Shown piece by piece: positions 8,147 to 18,032 of a DNA stretch of 64,000 nt. The stretch lies in NCBI GenBank assembly GCA_012270995.1, contig JAAXHG010000132.1, forward strand, positions 102,978-166,977, in the 5' to 3' direction. Below the pieces are notes generated by a model, which made no database searches, was not told where the DNA came from, and saw nothing but the letters and a program-made list of their open reading frames with translations. How positions within the stretch are numbered: the first letter of the stretch is position 1; every line of letters begins with the position of its first letter. Source of the stretch: Vicinamibacteraceae bacterium. Its GTDB lineage: Bacteria; Acidobacteriota; Thermoanaerobaculia; Multivoradales; Multivoraceae. A program made the position numbers and the translations under genes.

Positions 8147-10471
8147 ATGGGGTCCGCCATCCGCCACGCCAATCAGCCCCTTGCGACGCTCCTGGTCATG
8201 GCGGCGACGCTTGCGCCGGCGGCGGCCGGAGTGGCTCTGGCGGAGGAAGAGGAGCACTTTCCCCCGTTCGTGGAGCTTGCGACCGCCTGGACCGAGGTCG
8301 CTCCCGGCGGACAGGCGACCTTTACGGCCGAGGCGTACGACGAGTACGGCGCGCCGGTGCATAGCTTCGAGTGGACCGCGACGGCGGGCAGCGTGCTGGC
8401 GGACCCGGAGCACCCGATCCGGGGCCTGTACGAAGCCACGGCGACCTGGACGGCCCCGCTCGAACCGGGCGACGTAGTCGTCACCGTGACGGTGACCGAC
8501 GACAAGGGGCTGACGGCGTCGGACTCGGCGACGGTGACGGTCACCACCAACCCCGCGCCCGCGGTGGAGGCGGCGGCGGCGCCGGATAGCGTGGCGCCGG
8601 GCGGCCAGGCGCGACTGACGGCGAACGCCAGCGACGCTGACGGCGGCCCGCTGACCTACGCGTGGAGCGCGCCGGCCGGGACGTTCGACGCGACGGACGC
8701 GGCGTCGGTGACGTGGACGGCGCCGTCCGCGCCGGCCATCGTGGACATCGTGGTGACGGTGACCGACAACGAGGGGGATACGGCGTCGGCCACGGCCAGA
8801 GTCAGGGTCTACTACCAGGAGCGGCTTTCGATCGAACCCGACGACGTGGTCGCCAATGTCGTCACTCAGGTACGGGTCACCGTGACCGGCGGGTGGCCGC
8901 TGGACTCGAACTACAGAGTCTACGCCTCGGAGTGCGGGCACTGGGGGGCAGGCGCCGTCTACCTGCCCCTGGCGACCGACAGCCAGGGGACGGCCGTTGC
9001 CGACGCCGGCTTCTTCGCGTTCGAGCAAGGCGGCGATGGCGCGTACTGCACCGTCGAGGTACAGCACAACGACAGCGGCTGGCGGTCGGAGACGAACACG
9101 AACCTGTTCATCAGGCGCGGAGCGGCCCCGCCGCCCGGCGAACCGCCGCCCGGCGAACCGCCGCCCGACGACCCGCCTCCGCCTGACCCGCCCGCGAACG
9201 AACCGCCGACGGTCGTGGTGAGGGGCGCGCCAACCGAGGTCGAGATCGACGAGGCGGTAACCCTGATCGCGGACGCCGCCGACGCGGACGGATCGGTCGC
9301 GGGCTACCTTTGGACGGCGACGGCGGGCAGCCTGGATGTCACGGACCAGCGGAGAACGACGTGGACGGCGCCGGGCGGGCCGGGCAACGCCAGAATCGGC
9401 GTGACGGTGACGGATGACGACGGGGCGACGGCCTCGGACTCGGTGACGGTTGCGGTGGTTCCACCGCCCGATCTCATCCCGAGCTTCGACTCCGGAGTCG
9501 AGGACCAGATCTTCACCGTCGGAGTCACGGCGAGGGTGGAGCTTCCCGCCGCGTCCGGCGGGGACGGCGCGCTTCGGTACTCCTTGAGCCCGACGCTGCC
9601 CGCGGGTCTTTCGTTCAACGCGGAAAGCCGGGTGATCTGGGGTACGCCGGTGGCGGAGTCGGGGAGAACGACGTACACGCTCACGGCGACCGACGGCGAT
9701 CGGGAGCAGCCGGACAGCGCGACGCGCGAGTTGGCGATCGAGGTGGTTCCGGCGCCGGAAGAACCGGCGGCGCGGGAACTGAGGGTGACGCCGGCGGGTC
9801 CGAAGAGCGTGGGACTGTTTCCCGGTTCGGGCTGGTCCGGCGCGTCGGCGCACGTTGCCGCGGTGGAGGCGCGCGGCCCCGGGCACGGCTGGATCGAGCT
9901 GCCGACGACGACGTCAGGGAACCTGGGGAGCTCGCGTGGTCCGGCCGCGCCGCCGGCGGAGGCGGCCGCGGCGGCGAGCAGGGCGTCCGCCGCCGGCGCT
10001 CTGCTGATTCGGGGGCTTGACGCTGAGACGCCGTACACGTTCCGGCTCCGTCGGCCGTCGGCCGGCGGCGGGGTCGAGTACTCCGAAGAGGCCAGCGCGA
10101 CGACCGGCGCGTTCGGCGGTCCCTGTCGTTCGGGCCCGGGCTACCTGTGTCTGCGAGAGAGGCGGTTCGAGTTGCAGGCGCACTGGACCAACCCGGACGT
10201 GGACGGCGACTTCGGGGCCGCCGGGGCGGTCCGCGCGTCGATTTCGGACGAATCGGGTCTCTTCTGGTTCTTCAACCCGGAGAACATCGAGGTGGCGGTC
10301 AAGGTCCTGGACGGCACGGCTATGAACGGCTTTTACTGGGTGCTGTACGGCGGTCTTTCGGATCTCGAGTACACGATCGACGTGACCGACACCTGGACCG
10401 GGACCACGAGAACCTACCGGAATCCGCCGGGGAGCCTCTGCGGCGCCATCGATGTCCAGGCCCTGCGCTGA
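8147..10471 (+). CDS. Secreted multidomain PKD/Ig-like protein
   Basis: 774 residues. A Sec signal peptide is evident (LLVMAATLAPAAAGVALAEE, cleavage near residue 32). At least three PKD/cadherin-like beta modules follow (about 40-125, 128-220, 350-435), each ending in VTVTDD...GxTASDS-type strands. A Pro/Gly/Glu linker of PPPGE repeats lies at about 327-353. A putative Ig module (about 440-540; GLSFNAESRVIWGTP) comes next. The C-terminal domain (about 665-774) has CRSGPGYLCLRE, then FWFFNPENIEVAVKVLDG and DTWTGTTRTYRNPPG. I associate this end domain with secreted Acidobacteriota proteins. No catalytic residues are evident. It is likely an extracellular adhesive or binding protein with 4 clustered Cys near the C-terminus. 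Confidence 0.8.
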   Translation: MGSAIRHANQPLATLLVMAATLAPAAAGVALAEEEEHFPPFVELATAWTEVAPGGQATFTAEAYDEYGAPVHSFEWTATAGSVLADPEHPIRGLYEATATWTAPLEPGDVVVTVTVTDDKGLTASDSATVTVTTNPAPAVEAAAAPDSVAPGGQARLTANASDADGGPLTYAWSAPAGTFDATDAASVTWTAPSAPAIVDIVVTVTDNEGDTASATARVRVYYQERLSIEPDDVVANVVTQVRVTVTGGWPLDSNYRVYASECGHWGAGAVYLPLATDSQGTAVADAGFFAFEQGGDGAYCTVEVQHNDSGWRSETNTNLFIRRGAAPPPGEPPPGEPPPDDPPPPDPPANEPPTVVVRGAPTEVEIDEAVTLIADAADADGSVAGYLWTATAGSLDVTDQRRTTWTAPGGPGNARIGVTVTDDDGATASDSVTVAVVPPPDLIPSFDSGVEDQIFTVGVTARVELPAASGGDGALRYSLSPTLPAGLSFNAESRVIWGTPVAESGRTTYTLTATDGDREQPDSATRELAIEVVPAPEEPAARELRVTPAGPKSVGLFPGSGWSGASAHVAAVEARGPGHGWIELPTTTSGNLGSSRGPAAPPAEAAAAASRASAAGALLIRGLDAETPYTFRLRRPSAGGGVEYSEEASATTGAFGGPCRSGPGYLCLRERRFELQAHWTNPDVDGDFGAAGAVRASISDESGLFWFFNPENIEVAVKVLDGTAMNGFYWVLYGGLSDLEYTIDVTDTWTGTTRTYRNPPGSLCGAIDVQALR

Positions 10472-10567
10472 GGGGGCGCGAGCGGCGTGAGACCCGCGAA
10501 TCTCCCCGAGGATCCAACGGACTTGCGGCAAGAGAGGAGTCGCCTCCCGCCTGGCCGGGCAGTCCTG

Positions 10568-12715
10568 TCAGCTCGGATGCGCCGCGGGCCGGTTCAGCGC
10601 CAGGAGCGCCGCGAACAGGAGGGCGCCCACGCCGTTCACCACGAGCCCCATGGTGGGGCCGCCCAGATCGGGAACCAGGAGCAGGGCCGCCGCGACCAGC
10701 ATGACGACCCGCAGCGGCACCGTGAGTTCGGATCGGAGGTAGCCGCCGATCCCGGAAGCCAGGGCCACGATGCCGACCACGGCCGCCCCGAGCGCCAGCA
10801 CCAGCGGCGGCAGTCCGGCTGCTCCGGAAGCGAAGAGACTCGCTCCGTTCTCGTCCATCATCAGGAGCGCCGGCCGGTAGACGAACATGAAGGGCAGGGT
10901 GAAGCCGACCAGGGCGAAGCGGAACGCCGCCAGCGCCGTCGGCATGACTGGGGCCTGGGCGAGGCTGGACGCCGCGTAGGCCGCCAGCGCGACCGGTGGC
11001 GTCACCATGGACATCATCCCGAAGTAGAAGATGAAGAGGTGAGCCGCGAGCGGAATGACCCCCAGTTCCGAGAGCAGCGAGCCCATCAGCGTCGCCATCA
11101 GCAGGTAGCACACGACGGACGGCACCCCCATGCCCAGCACCAGCGACGTGACCATGATGCCGAGAAGGGCCAGAAACAGGTTCGTCGCCACGACGCCCTT
11201 GATCGCGGCCGAGAAGTCCGCCGCGATGCCGGTCTGCTGGACGATGCCGATGACGACGCCGACGCAGGCGCTGGCGGCGACCAGGGGGATCCCGTTGCGC
11301 GCGGCGCGGGTCAGGGCCTCGAGGACATGGGGCCGGAAGACCCGGTGAACGAGGCCGAACGCCATCAAGCCGAACATCGCCACGATCCCGGACGAGAGCC
11401 AGGACTCGAAGACCTGCCGGAACGACGGATCCGCGGGGAGTTCGGCCCAGAGCACCTGGTGCAGCAGAGCCACGATTCCGAAACAGCCGAGGGCCAGGTG
11501 GCGCAGCCTCCTGGGCAGATCGATCTCGGGTCGCAGCACCGCCAGCACCAGGATCACGATCAGGGCGCCCGTAACCGCCCGGAACGGCGAGAACCGGAGC
11601 AGCAGGAGCAGGACCAGGGTGGACAAGCCGGCGGCGAAGACGAGGGCGTCGAAGCGCCTCACCGGCGGCGGCTCGCCCTCCCGCTCGGGCGTGCCGACCC
11701 GGCGCGAGTAGAAGTGGACGATCAGGAAGATGGACAGGTAGAAGAGCACCGCGGGCAGCAGCGCCGCCTGCACGATCTGCAGGAACGTGACCTGGGGCTC
11801 GACGATCTCGAGCATCATGTAGGCGCCGGCGCCCATGACCGGCGGCACGAGGGCGCCCCCGGAGGCCGCAGCCGCCTCGACCGCGGCCGCCACGTGGCGC
11901 CTGAAGCCGTTGCTCCTCATCATCGGGATGGTGAAGGCGCCGGTCGTCACGGCGTTCGCCACGGCGCTGCCGGAGAGGGAACCCAGCAGGCCGCTGCTCA
12001 GCACCGCCACCTTCGCCGGCCCGCCCGGCTTGCTTCCGAACACCCGTTCCGCGAAGCGCACGATGAACTGGGTCGCCCCGGACATCTCGAGGAAGGCGCC
12101 GAAGACGACGAACAGGAAGACGTACCGGAACATGACCGAGGCCGCCGGACCGAACACCCCCAGGCTCTGCAGGAAGGTCGTGCCGACCACGTCGCGGGGG
12201 TGCTGGCCGGCATGCGGGAACAGCCAGTCCGGCAGCAGAGCCCAACCGTTGCGGAGGCTGAAGTAGCAGTAGAGCGTGTGGGCGACGAAGGCCAGGGCGA
12301 GGGCCGGGACGATCCAGCCGATGCTCCGGCGGGCGGCTTCCAGCACCAGCAGAAGGCCGATCAGACCGAGGCCGATGTCCGCCCCCGTCTCGATCCCGGC
12401 CCGGTTGCCCAGCGACCTCCCGCCCGACCACAAGTGCTCGAACGCCGGCTCCGTCTGCACGACCACGTAGGCGCAGACGACAACGGCCAGGAGACCGAAC
12501 AGGAGGTCCAGGCCGCGCAGCCACTGGTGCGACCCGAGCTTGGGATGGACCGGAAACGCGAGAAAGCAGAGCAGCAACCCGAGGCCGACGAACACCGCCA
12601 GCGACGACTGCGGCAGCAGCAGGCCGAAGTTGACCTCGAAGAGAACGAAGAAGCAGAGAGCGGCGCCGAGTCCCGCGATCAGGCCCCGGCGCGCCCGCTC
12701 AGCCGCCTCGTTCAA
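10568..12715 (-). CDS. TRAP transporter permease, fused small and large membrane subunits (TAXI type)
   Basis: 715 residues from the TTG at 12715, which overlaps the TGA of the binding-protein gene (TTGA). The longer frame to 12862 runs antisense-like through that gene and is rejected. About 17-20 hydrophobic segments are visible. The N-terminal part corresponds to DctQ, and the central and C-terminal parts to DctM, with GLLGSLSGSAVANAVTTGAF and MGVPSVVCYLLMATLMGSLL, which are the typical signatures of fused TRAP permeases. With the TAXI protein it would import a small organic acid or amino acid driven by an ion gradient. The ligand is unknown. Confidence 0.93.
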   Translation of the reverse strand: MNEAAERARRGLIAGLGAALCFFVLFEVNFGLLLPQSSLAVFVGLGLLLCFLAFPVHPKLGSHQWLRGLDLLFGLLAVVVCAYVVVQTEPAFEHLWSGGRSLGNRAGIETGADIGLGLIGLLLVLEAARRSIGWIVPALALAFVAHTLYCYFSLRNGWALLPDWLFPHAGQHPRDVVGTTFLQSLGVFGPAASVMFRYVFLFVVFGAFLEMSGATQFIVRFAERVFGSKPGGPAKVAVLSSGLLGSLSGSAVANAVTTGAFTIPMMRSNGFRRHVAAAVEAAAASGGALVPPVMGAGAYMMLEIVEPQVTFLQIVQAALLPAVLFYLSIFLIVHFYSRRVGTPEREGEPPPVRRFDALVFAAGLSTLVLLLLLRFSPFRAVTGALIVILVLAVLRPEIDLPRRLRHLALGCFGIVALLHQVLWAELPADPSFRQVFESWLSSGIVAMFGLMAFGLVHRVFRPHVLEALTRAARNGIPLVAASACVGVVIGIVQQTGIAADFSAAIKGVVATNLFLALLGIMVTSLVLGMGVPSVVCYLLMATLMGSLLSELGVIPLAAHLFIFYFGMMSMVTPPVALAAYAASSLAQAPVMPTALAAFRFALVGFTLPFMFVYRPALLMMDENGASLFASGAAGLPPLVLALGAAVVGIVALASGIGGYLRSELTVPLRVVMLVAAALLLVPDLGGPTMGLVVNGVGALLFAALLALNRPAAHPS

Positions 12716-13695
12716 CCGCCCGCTTCGGGCCAGATGCCGATCTCCCTGTAGAAGCGCTCCGCTCCCGGGTGGAACGGCGTGCCGGTGTCGCGAGCGACAT
12801 TCGCCTCGTTGATCGCACGGCCGGCGGGGTGCTTCTCGGCGATCGCCTGGCGGTTCTCCCACATCGTCTTCGTGATCCGGTAGATCAGTTCCTCGTCAGC
12901 GTCGGCGTAGGTGATCAGGTGCATCGAGCCGACGTTGAGGCCGGGGTAGTCCTCGGTGAGGTCGGAGTAGGCGTCGGCCGGAATCGTGGCGAGCTGGAAG
13001 AAGGGATAGTCGTGCGCGAGTTGCTGCCGCTTCTCCTCGTCGAACGGCAGAAACACGATGTCGTGGGTGCTGCTGGCCTGGGTCACCGAGCCGGTCGGCA
13101 CCGCGCCGCCGAGGAAGGCGGCGTCGATGGAGCCGTCCCCCAGCAGGTCGACCGCCCCGCTCTGCGTGCCGTAGACCTGGGTGAAGTCGTCGTACGTCAC
13201 GCCGTGGGCGGCGAGAAGCGGTTCGACGAACATCTCGAAGCCCGCCCCGGCCACGCCGACCATTGCCCGCTTCCCGGCGAGGTCGCTCAGCGAAGTCAGC
13301 CCGGAGTCGGCCTTGGCGACGAATGTCGCGATGTTCGGCGCCAGCGTTGCTACCGCGCGGATCTCGTAGCTCTGCTCCCAGCCCGACTCACCGAGCACCG
13401 CGAAGTAGCTGATCGCCGAGTTCGACATGGCGAGTTGCAGCTCGCCGCGCGCGAGTCGGCGGATGTTCTCCTGCGACCCCTTCGTCCCACGCGGCTGGAC
13501 CCGCCAGTTGTTCTCTCCGCGATTCTCGTTCAGCACTTCCGCGATCGCGCCGCCGACGACCGGAAAGGCGCCGCCGACCGGCGCCGTGCCCATGCTCAGG
13601 AATCGCGGGTTGGCGGAGCCGCCGTCCGCTCCTTCGCCGCCGCAGGCAAGCGGCAGGACGAGTGCGGGCAGGAGAATGAACAGGCGGTTCTTCAT
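12712..13695 (-). CDS. TAXI-family TRAP transporter solute-binding lipoprotein
   Basis: 327 residues. The signal sequence MKNRLFILLPALVLPLACGG ends in a Cys at residue 18, suggesting a lipoprotein, although Pro at -3 makes the lipobox atypical. The mature part has the TAXI hallmarks FLSMGTAPVGGAFPVVGGAI, LARGELQLAMSNS and KRAMVGVAGAGFEMF, and the late region AGRAINEANVARDTGTPFHP. It captures a periplasmic solute for the fused permease, whose start codon overlaps its stop, so the two are tightly coupled. Confidence 0.93.
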   Translation of the reverse strand: MKNRLFILLPALVLPLACGGEGADGGSANPRFLSMGTAPVGGAFPVVGGAIAEVLNENRGENNWRVQPRGTKGSQENIRRLARGELQLAMSNSAISYFAVLGESGWEQSYEIRAVATLAPNIATFVAKADSGLTSLSDLAGKRAMVGVAGAGFEMFVEPLLAAHGVTYDDFTQVYGTQSGAVDLLGDGSIDAAFLGGAVPTGSVTQASSTHDIVFLPFDEEKRQQLAHDYPFFQLATIPADAYSDLTEDYPGLNVGSMHLITYADADEELIYRITKTMWENRQAIAEKHPAGRAINEANVARDTGTPFHPGAERFYREIGIWPEAGG

Positions 13696-13778
13696 CGGCG
13701 CGGACCTCGGTGACTGAAAGCTGACGCACCAGCCGGGCGCGGCAGGCGATCATAACTCGCCGGCCGCGGGCTGAGGCT

Positions 13779-15080
13779 CTACGGTTCGACGATGCAGTAG
13801 AGGAAGCTGTCGGTCCGCAGGTAGAGGCGACCCTCGGCGACGCCAAGCGATGACAGCGTGAAACCCTGGACCTGGTTCTTCGCCAGGATCTCGAAGTCGG
13901 GGCCGTCCCGGACCACCGTCGTCACTCCGTCCTCGCTGGTCGCGTAGACCTTGCCGTCGGCGACCAGCAGCGAGGCGCTGTAGGTGCCCGGCTCGAGCCG
14001 CTGGTTCTCCCAGTCCGGCGCGCCGGTTCTGGCGTCGAGCCGTGACAGGAGGCCGTTGTCGCGGAGCAAGTAGAGGGTCTTGCCGTCCGTCGCGGGGGTC
14101 GGCACGTCGGGACCGCGATCGGTCTCCCAGAGGAGTTCGGGTTCGCTGCCGGCCCGGAGACGCAACGCCTTCATCGGATTGACGCGGGTAGGGACGAACA
14201 CGAGATCCCCCGCCGAAACCGGCGACGCGACGACCCGGTACATCGGGCTGTCCCTCGGGTTGAAGCCTTCCACGCGCCAAAGCTCGCGGCCGCTCTCGGG
14301 GTCGTGCCCGGTGGCAACGTCGCCGCCGTTCAACACCAGGACATGCCCGTCGCCAACCTCCACGAGAGCCGGCGTGATGTAGGCGTCGGGCGACTCCATG
14401 CGGGCCTCCGTCAGCCGCTCCTGTCTCCAGATCGTCTCCCCGGAAGAGGAGTCGATCGCCAGGAGGTAGGACGGATCGTCCGTCTTCATGCCGTGAAGGA
14501 CCGGCACGTAGAGCACCTCCCGCCAGAGCAGCGCGGATGAACCGTAGCCGTGGTTCAGACCGAAGGCGCCGTAGTCCTGCTCGAGTTCCCGCGCCCAGAG
14601 CTGGTTGCCGTCGAAATCGTAGGCCTGCAAGGCGCCGGTTCCCGTCAGCACCCAGACCCGCTCACCGTCGGTGATCGGGGACGGCGACGACATGTTGTGC
14701 TTGCGCTGGAAGCGGTTGCCGCCTCCGATCGTTCGTTGCCATACGACGTTGCCCGAACCGGCGTCGACGCGCCACAGCGACAGATCGTCGCCCTCGGCGA
14801 CGTTCAGGAACACGATGTCGCCGACCACGATCGGCGTCGATCCGGAACGGTCCGGCAGCGCCAGCTTCCAGAGGATGTTCCGCTCCACGTTGCCGTCGTG
14901 CGACCATTCGAGCGCCAGGCCGGTGTGTTCGCTGTAGCCGTTTCGCGCGGGCCCCCGCCAGTTCGGCCAGTCCGCCCCGCTCGCCGCCTGCGCCGCAAAC
15001 AGCGCCGGCAGGATGCACCAGACGGCCGACCGCCTGCAGCGTCGACCTCCACGTCGCGATTCCACTTTCTTCCGGTTCAT
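13779..15080 (-). CDS. PQQ-like beta-propeller secreted protein
   Basis: 433 residues with an Arg-rich N-terminus, then a signal peptide (AVWCILPALFAAQAASGADW). The mature start PNWRGPARNGYSEHTG and repeated blades (GSTPIVVGDIVFLNVAEGDD, LLAIDSSSGETIWRQERL, SASLLVADGKVYATSEDG) are typical of outer-membrane or periplasmic PQQ-like repeat proteins related to BamB. No quinoprotein catalytic site is seen, so it is probably a scaffold or binding protein. Its ATG overlaps the stop of the M16 peptidase gene (ATGA), indicating joint translation. Confidence 0.88.
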   Translation of the reverse strand: MNRKKVESRRGGRRCRRSAVWCILPALFAAQAASGADWPNWRGPARNGYSEHTGLALEWSHDGNVERNILWKLALPDRSGSTPIVVGDIVFLNVAEGDDLSLWRVDAGSGNVVWQRTIGGGNRFQRKHNMSSPSPITDGERVWVLTGTGALQAYDFDGNQLWARELEQDYGAFGLNHGYGSSALLWREVLYVPVLHGMKTDDPSYLLAIDSSSGETIWRQERLTEARMESPDAYITPALVEVGDGHVLVLNGGDVATGHDPESGRELWRVEGFNPRDSPMYRVVASPVSAGDLVFVPTRVNPMKALRLRAGSEPELLWETDRGPDVPTPATDGKTLYLLRDNGLLSRLDARTGAPDWENQRLEPGTYSASLLVADGKVYATSEDGVTTVVRDGPDFEILAKNQVQGFTLSSLGVAEGRLYLRTDSFLYCIVEP

Positions 15081-18013
15081 GCTGCCTCCCTCACCGCGGC
15101 CGGCTCAGCGGCTTGGCCGCCGGCGACTTCGTTCTTCGCTTCCGCCGCTTCCGGCATCAACAGCACCTGGACCCGGTTCTCGCCTCCCAGGTAGTCCACG
15201 GCGGCGCCGCGGATCATCTCGGCGTCGAGCTCGTCGAACAGCTCCTCGTAGGCCAGGATGCTGAGCGGATCGTCGCCGAACTGGTACACGGTCTGCAGGA
15301 CGCCGAGCCAGAAACCGTTCGTCTCCTTCGCCGTCTCCCGCCCGCGGCGCTGCTGTTCGCTGATCTGGGCGATCTCCTCGTCCGTGGCCAGGTCGTTGCG
15401 GAGAAGGGCGATCTCCTCCTCCACCGCTTCGAGCATCTCCTCGACGCGGTCCGGAGCGCAACTGAACGAAACCTGGACGGCGAAGGCCGATACTGGAATC
15501 CGATCCGAACCCCCGGCGACATTGGCGCTGTAGGTGCCCCCCAGGTCTTCCCGCAGCCGCTCCCGGAGGCGGTCCCGGAGCAGCGAGACCATCGAGTTCA
15601 GCCGGTAACGGTTCAACTGGCTCTGCTCGAACGGGCCGCTGTAGACCACGGCGACCTGGCTCTGGTCCTCCAGGCCCCTGTAGACGGTGCGCTCGATCCT
15701 CCCCTCCGGCATGCGCACGCCGACGTCTCGCCAGCTCTCCTCGCGGGTGGCCGCCGGTAGGCCGCCAAGCCAGGTCACAACCAGCGGTTCGATCGAGTCC
15801 AGTTCGAAGCTGCCGGCAAAGAAGAAGATGAAGTCCGAGAAGTCCGAGAACCGGTCCTCGTAGACGGCGAAGATGCGGTCGAGATCGAGATCCTCCAGCA
15901 TCTCCTCGGTCAGGATGCGCCGCCGGGGGTGCTCCTGGGTCAGGATCTCCTGGAGAGTCCTGGCCCAGACGTACATCGGCCTCGCGCTCTGATTGCGCAG
16001 CAGCGCGCCCTGGCGGGTCAGGAAGGACTCGAACGCCTCCTCGTCCCGGCGCGGCTCCGTCGCGTTGAGATAGATCAACTCGAACAGCGTTTCCAGGTCC
16101 TTGGGCGAGCCGCGTCCGTTGATGCCCTCGAACAACGGGCCGATGACCGGGCCCACCCGCGCCACCTTGCCGGCCAGCGCCTTGTTCAACTGGGTCAGAC
16201 TGAAGTTCCCGAATCCGGACAGTTGGGCCACCGAGGTCGCCAGGCTCGCCTCCAGCCAGTCCTCGTCCGAGACCAGGGAGGTGCCGCCGGGGCTGAAGGA
16301 AGCGAACAGGATCTCGTCGTTCTTGAAGTCGCTGGGCCGCAGCACGACGCGGACGCCGTTTGACAGGCGCCACTCGGTCACGCCGAGCCCCTGGATCGCC
16401 TTGCGCTCGACGATCTCACTCGGCGAGGGCCGGCGCGGCACGAGGGCGCCTTCACCGACATCGTCCTCGTAGGCCGCGATCTCGACCTCGTCGATCCTGC
16501 CGAAGACGGCCAGCAGTTCCTCCCGGGTGGGCGGTTCGAGGCCGTCCTTCTCGGGCCCGCTGGTGAGGATGACCCGGTCCTCGTCGTGAATCCAGCCGTC
16601 GGCGGCCGCGTTGACTTCCGCCAGGGTGATCTCCGGTACGTACCGGCGCGCGATCTCTCGCTCGTAGGCGATGCCCGGGAAGGGCTGGTCGGTGAGGAAG
16701 TTGCGCTGGTACGCGCTCGCGTAGACGGCGGAGTGCGTCTTGTCCCGCTCGTCCCAGGCGCGGTCCATCGCCCGCAGGGTGTTCACCCTGGCCCGTTCCA
16801 GTTCGCTCTCCTCGAAGCCGTGGCGGCGGGCGCGCTCCGATTCGGTGAGCAGCGCTTCCAGCGCTTCGACCGCGGCGCCCTCGCGGGCCCCCGCCGCGAG
16901 CAGGTAGAGACTGCGGGTGCGGGCCAGGGTTCCCCTGCTGCTCGTCGCGCCGATGAAGGGCGGATCGGCCTCCTCGGCCCGCTCCGCCAGGCGGTTGTTC
17001 AACATCCCGTTGTAGAGGCCGCGGACCAGGCGCGCACGGTAGTCGGCAACCGTCGTGTACGGATCCACGGCGCTCTTGTAGGCGACCGAAATCGAGGAGC
17101 GCGATAACTCCGGGTCCGTGAACACGGAGACCAGCGTCTCTTCGTGCGGGGGAATCTCGGCCTCGAACCGCTCGCGCGGCTCGTCCGGCCCCACAAGATC
17201 GGCGAATCGGCGGCTGATCTCGCCTTCGATCGCCGCCGCGTCGAAGTCGCCGACCGCGATCACCGCCATCAGGTCCGGCCGGTACCAGTCGCGGTAGAAG
17301 TCCCGCAGCCGCTGAGGCGGCGCCTCGCGCAGAATCTCCGGGTCACCGATCGGCAGCCTCTCGGCGTACCGGGAACCGTGGAACCGGTACGGGATCTCGG
17401 CGTCCCGGAGCCGCGCGCCCGCGCCCCGGTCGCCTCGCCACTCTTCGACCAGAACACCCCGCTCGCGCTCGATCTCCTCGTCCTCGAAGCTGACGCCCGA
17501 CGCCCAGTCCTCGAGCACGAGCAACGCCGTGTCGAGAATCTCCTGATCGTCGGTCGGTACTTCGAGCATGTAGACCGTCTCGTCGAAACTCGTGTACGCG
17601 TTGACGTCCGGACCGAAGCGCATGCCGATGCCCTGCAGGTAGTCGAGCAGCTCGGTCTTCTCGAAGTTCCGGGTGCCGTTGAACGCCATGTGCTCCACGA
17701 AGTGAGCGAGGCCGAGCTGATCGTCGTCCTCGAGCACCGAGCCGGCACGCACGACGAGACGCAGGAACGCACGGTTCTCCGGCCGCCCGTTGGCTCGCAC
17801 GTAGTAGCGGAGCCCGTTGTCGAGGCGTCCCGTCAGCACCGCCGAATCCTCGGGCAGAACCTCGGTCAACTCGTAGGTCCAGCCGGCATCCCCTTCGGCC
17901 TCCTGCTGCGCGGCGGCCGCGCCGACGATGCAGAGGAAGGCGGCAAGCGAAGCGATCCCCGCCCGGACACCGTAGCTCGCGCCAAGCCCCGAAAGGCGAT
18001 TCCACTCGATCAT
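15077..18013 (-). CDS. M16-family zinc metallopeptidase (insulinase/pitrilysin type)
   Basis: 978 residues from the ATG at 18013, which is preceded by GGAGG at proper spacing. A signal peptide follows (IASLAAFLCIVGAAAAQQ). The inverted zinc motif HFVEH (His104, Glu107, His108) and the downstream acidic helix EEEIERERGVLVEEW supply the usual HxxEH...E ligands of M16 enzymes. Two M16 halves are present, the second (about 520 on) lacking a zinc site, as in two-domain M16 peptidases. It probably degrades peptides in the periplasm. It is translationally coupled to the PQQ propeller gene and lies 19 bases downstream of the cinA-like gene. Confidence 0.93.
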   Translation of the reverse strand: MIEWNRLSGLGASYGVRAGIASLAAFLCIVGAAAAQQEAEGDAGWTYELTEVLPEDSAVLTGRLDNGLRYYVRANGRPENRAFLRLVVRAGSVLEDDDQLGLAHFVEHMAFNGTRNFEKTELLDYLQGIGMRFGPDVNAYTSFDETVYMLEVPTDDQEILDTALLVLEDWASGVSFEDEEIERERGVLVEEWRGDRGAGARLRDAEIPYRFHGSRYAERLPIGDPEILREAPPQRLRDFYRDWYRPDLMAVIAVGDFDAAAIEGEISRRFADLVGPDEPRERFEAEIPPHEETLVSVFTDPELSRSSISVAYKSAVDPYTTVADYRARLVRGLYNGMLNNRLAERAEEADPPFIGATSSRGTLARTRSLYLLAAGAREGAAVEALEALLTESERARRHGFEESELERARVNTLRAMDRAWDERDKTHSAVYASAYQRNFLTDQPFPGIAYEREIARRYVPEITLAEVNAAADGWIHDEDRVILTSGPEKDGLEPPTREELLAVFGRIDEVEIAAYEDDVGEGALVPRRPSPSEIVERKAIQGLGVTEWRLSNGVRVVLRPSDFKNDEILFASFSPGGTSLVSDEDWLEASLATSVAQLSGFGNFSLTQLNKALAGKVARVGPVIGPLFEGINGRGSPKDLETLFELIYLNATEPRRDEEAFESFLTRQGALLRNQSARPMYVWARTLQEILTQEHPRRRILTEEMLEDLDLDRIFAVYEDRFSDFSDFIFFFAGSFELDSIEPLVVTWLGGLPAATREESWRDVGVRMPEGRIERTVYRGLEDQSQVAVVYSGPFEQSQLNRYRLNSMVSLLRDRLRERLREDLGGTYSANVAGGSDRIPVSAFAVQVSFSCAPDRVEEMLEAVEEEIALLRNDLATDEEIAQISEQQRRGRETAKETNGFWLGVLQTVYQFGDDPLSILAYEELFDELDAEMIRGAAVDYLGGENRVQVLLMPEAAEAKNEVAGGQAAEPAAVREAA

Positions 18014-18032
18014 GGTTCCTCCCTGGTCCTCG

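Noticed and set aside
9127..9207. PPPGE-type nucleotide repeats as a possible microsatellite or CRISPR-like array
   Set aside because: They are the in-frame proline linker of a secreted protein; no spacers.
8038..9886. Long minus-strand frame over the PKD gene
   Set aside because: Only its last 80 codons look coding; the remainder is the mirror of the PKD repeats.
10487..12751. 754-codon plus-strand frame opposite the TRAP permease
   Set aside because: Composition of Gln/Arg/His-rich shadow; the opposite strand encodes a clear transporter.
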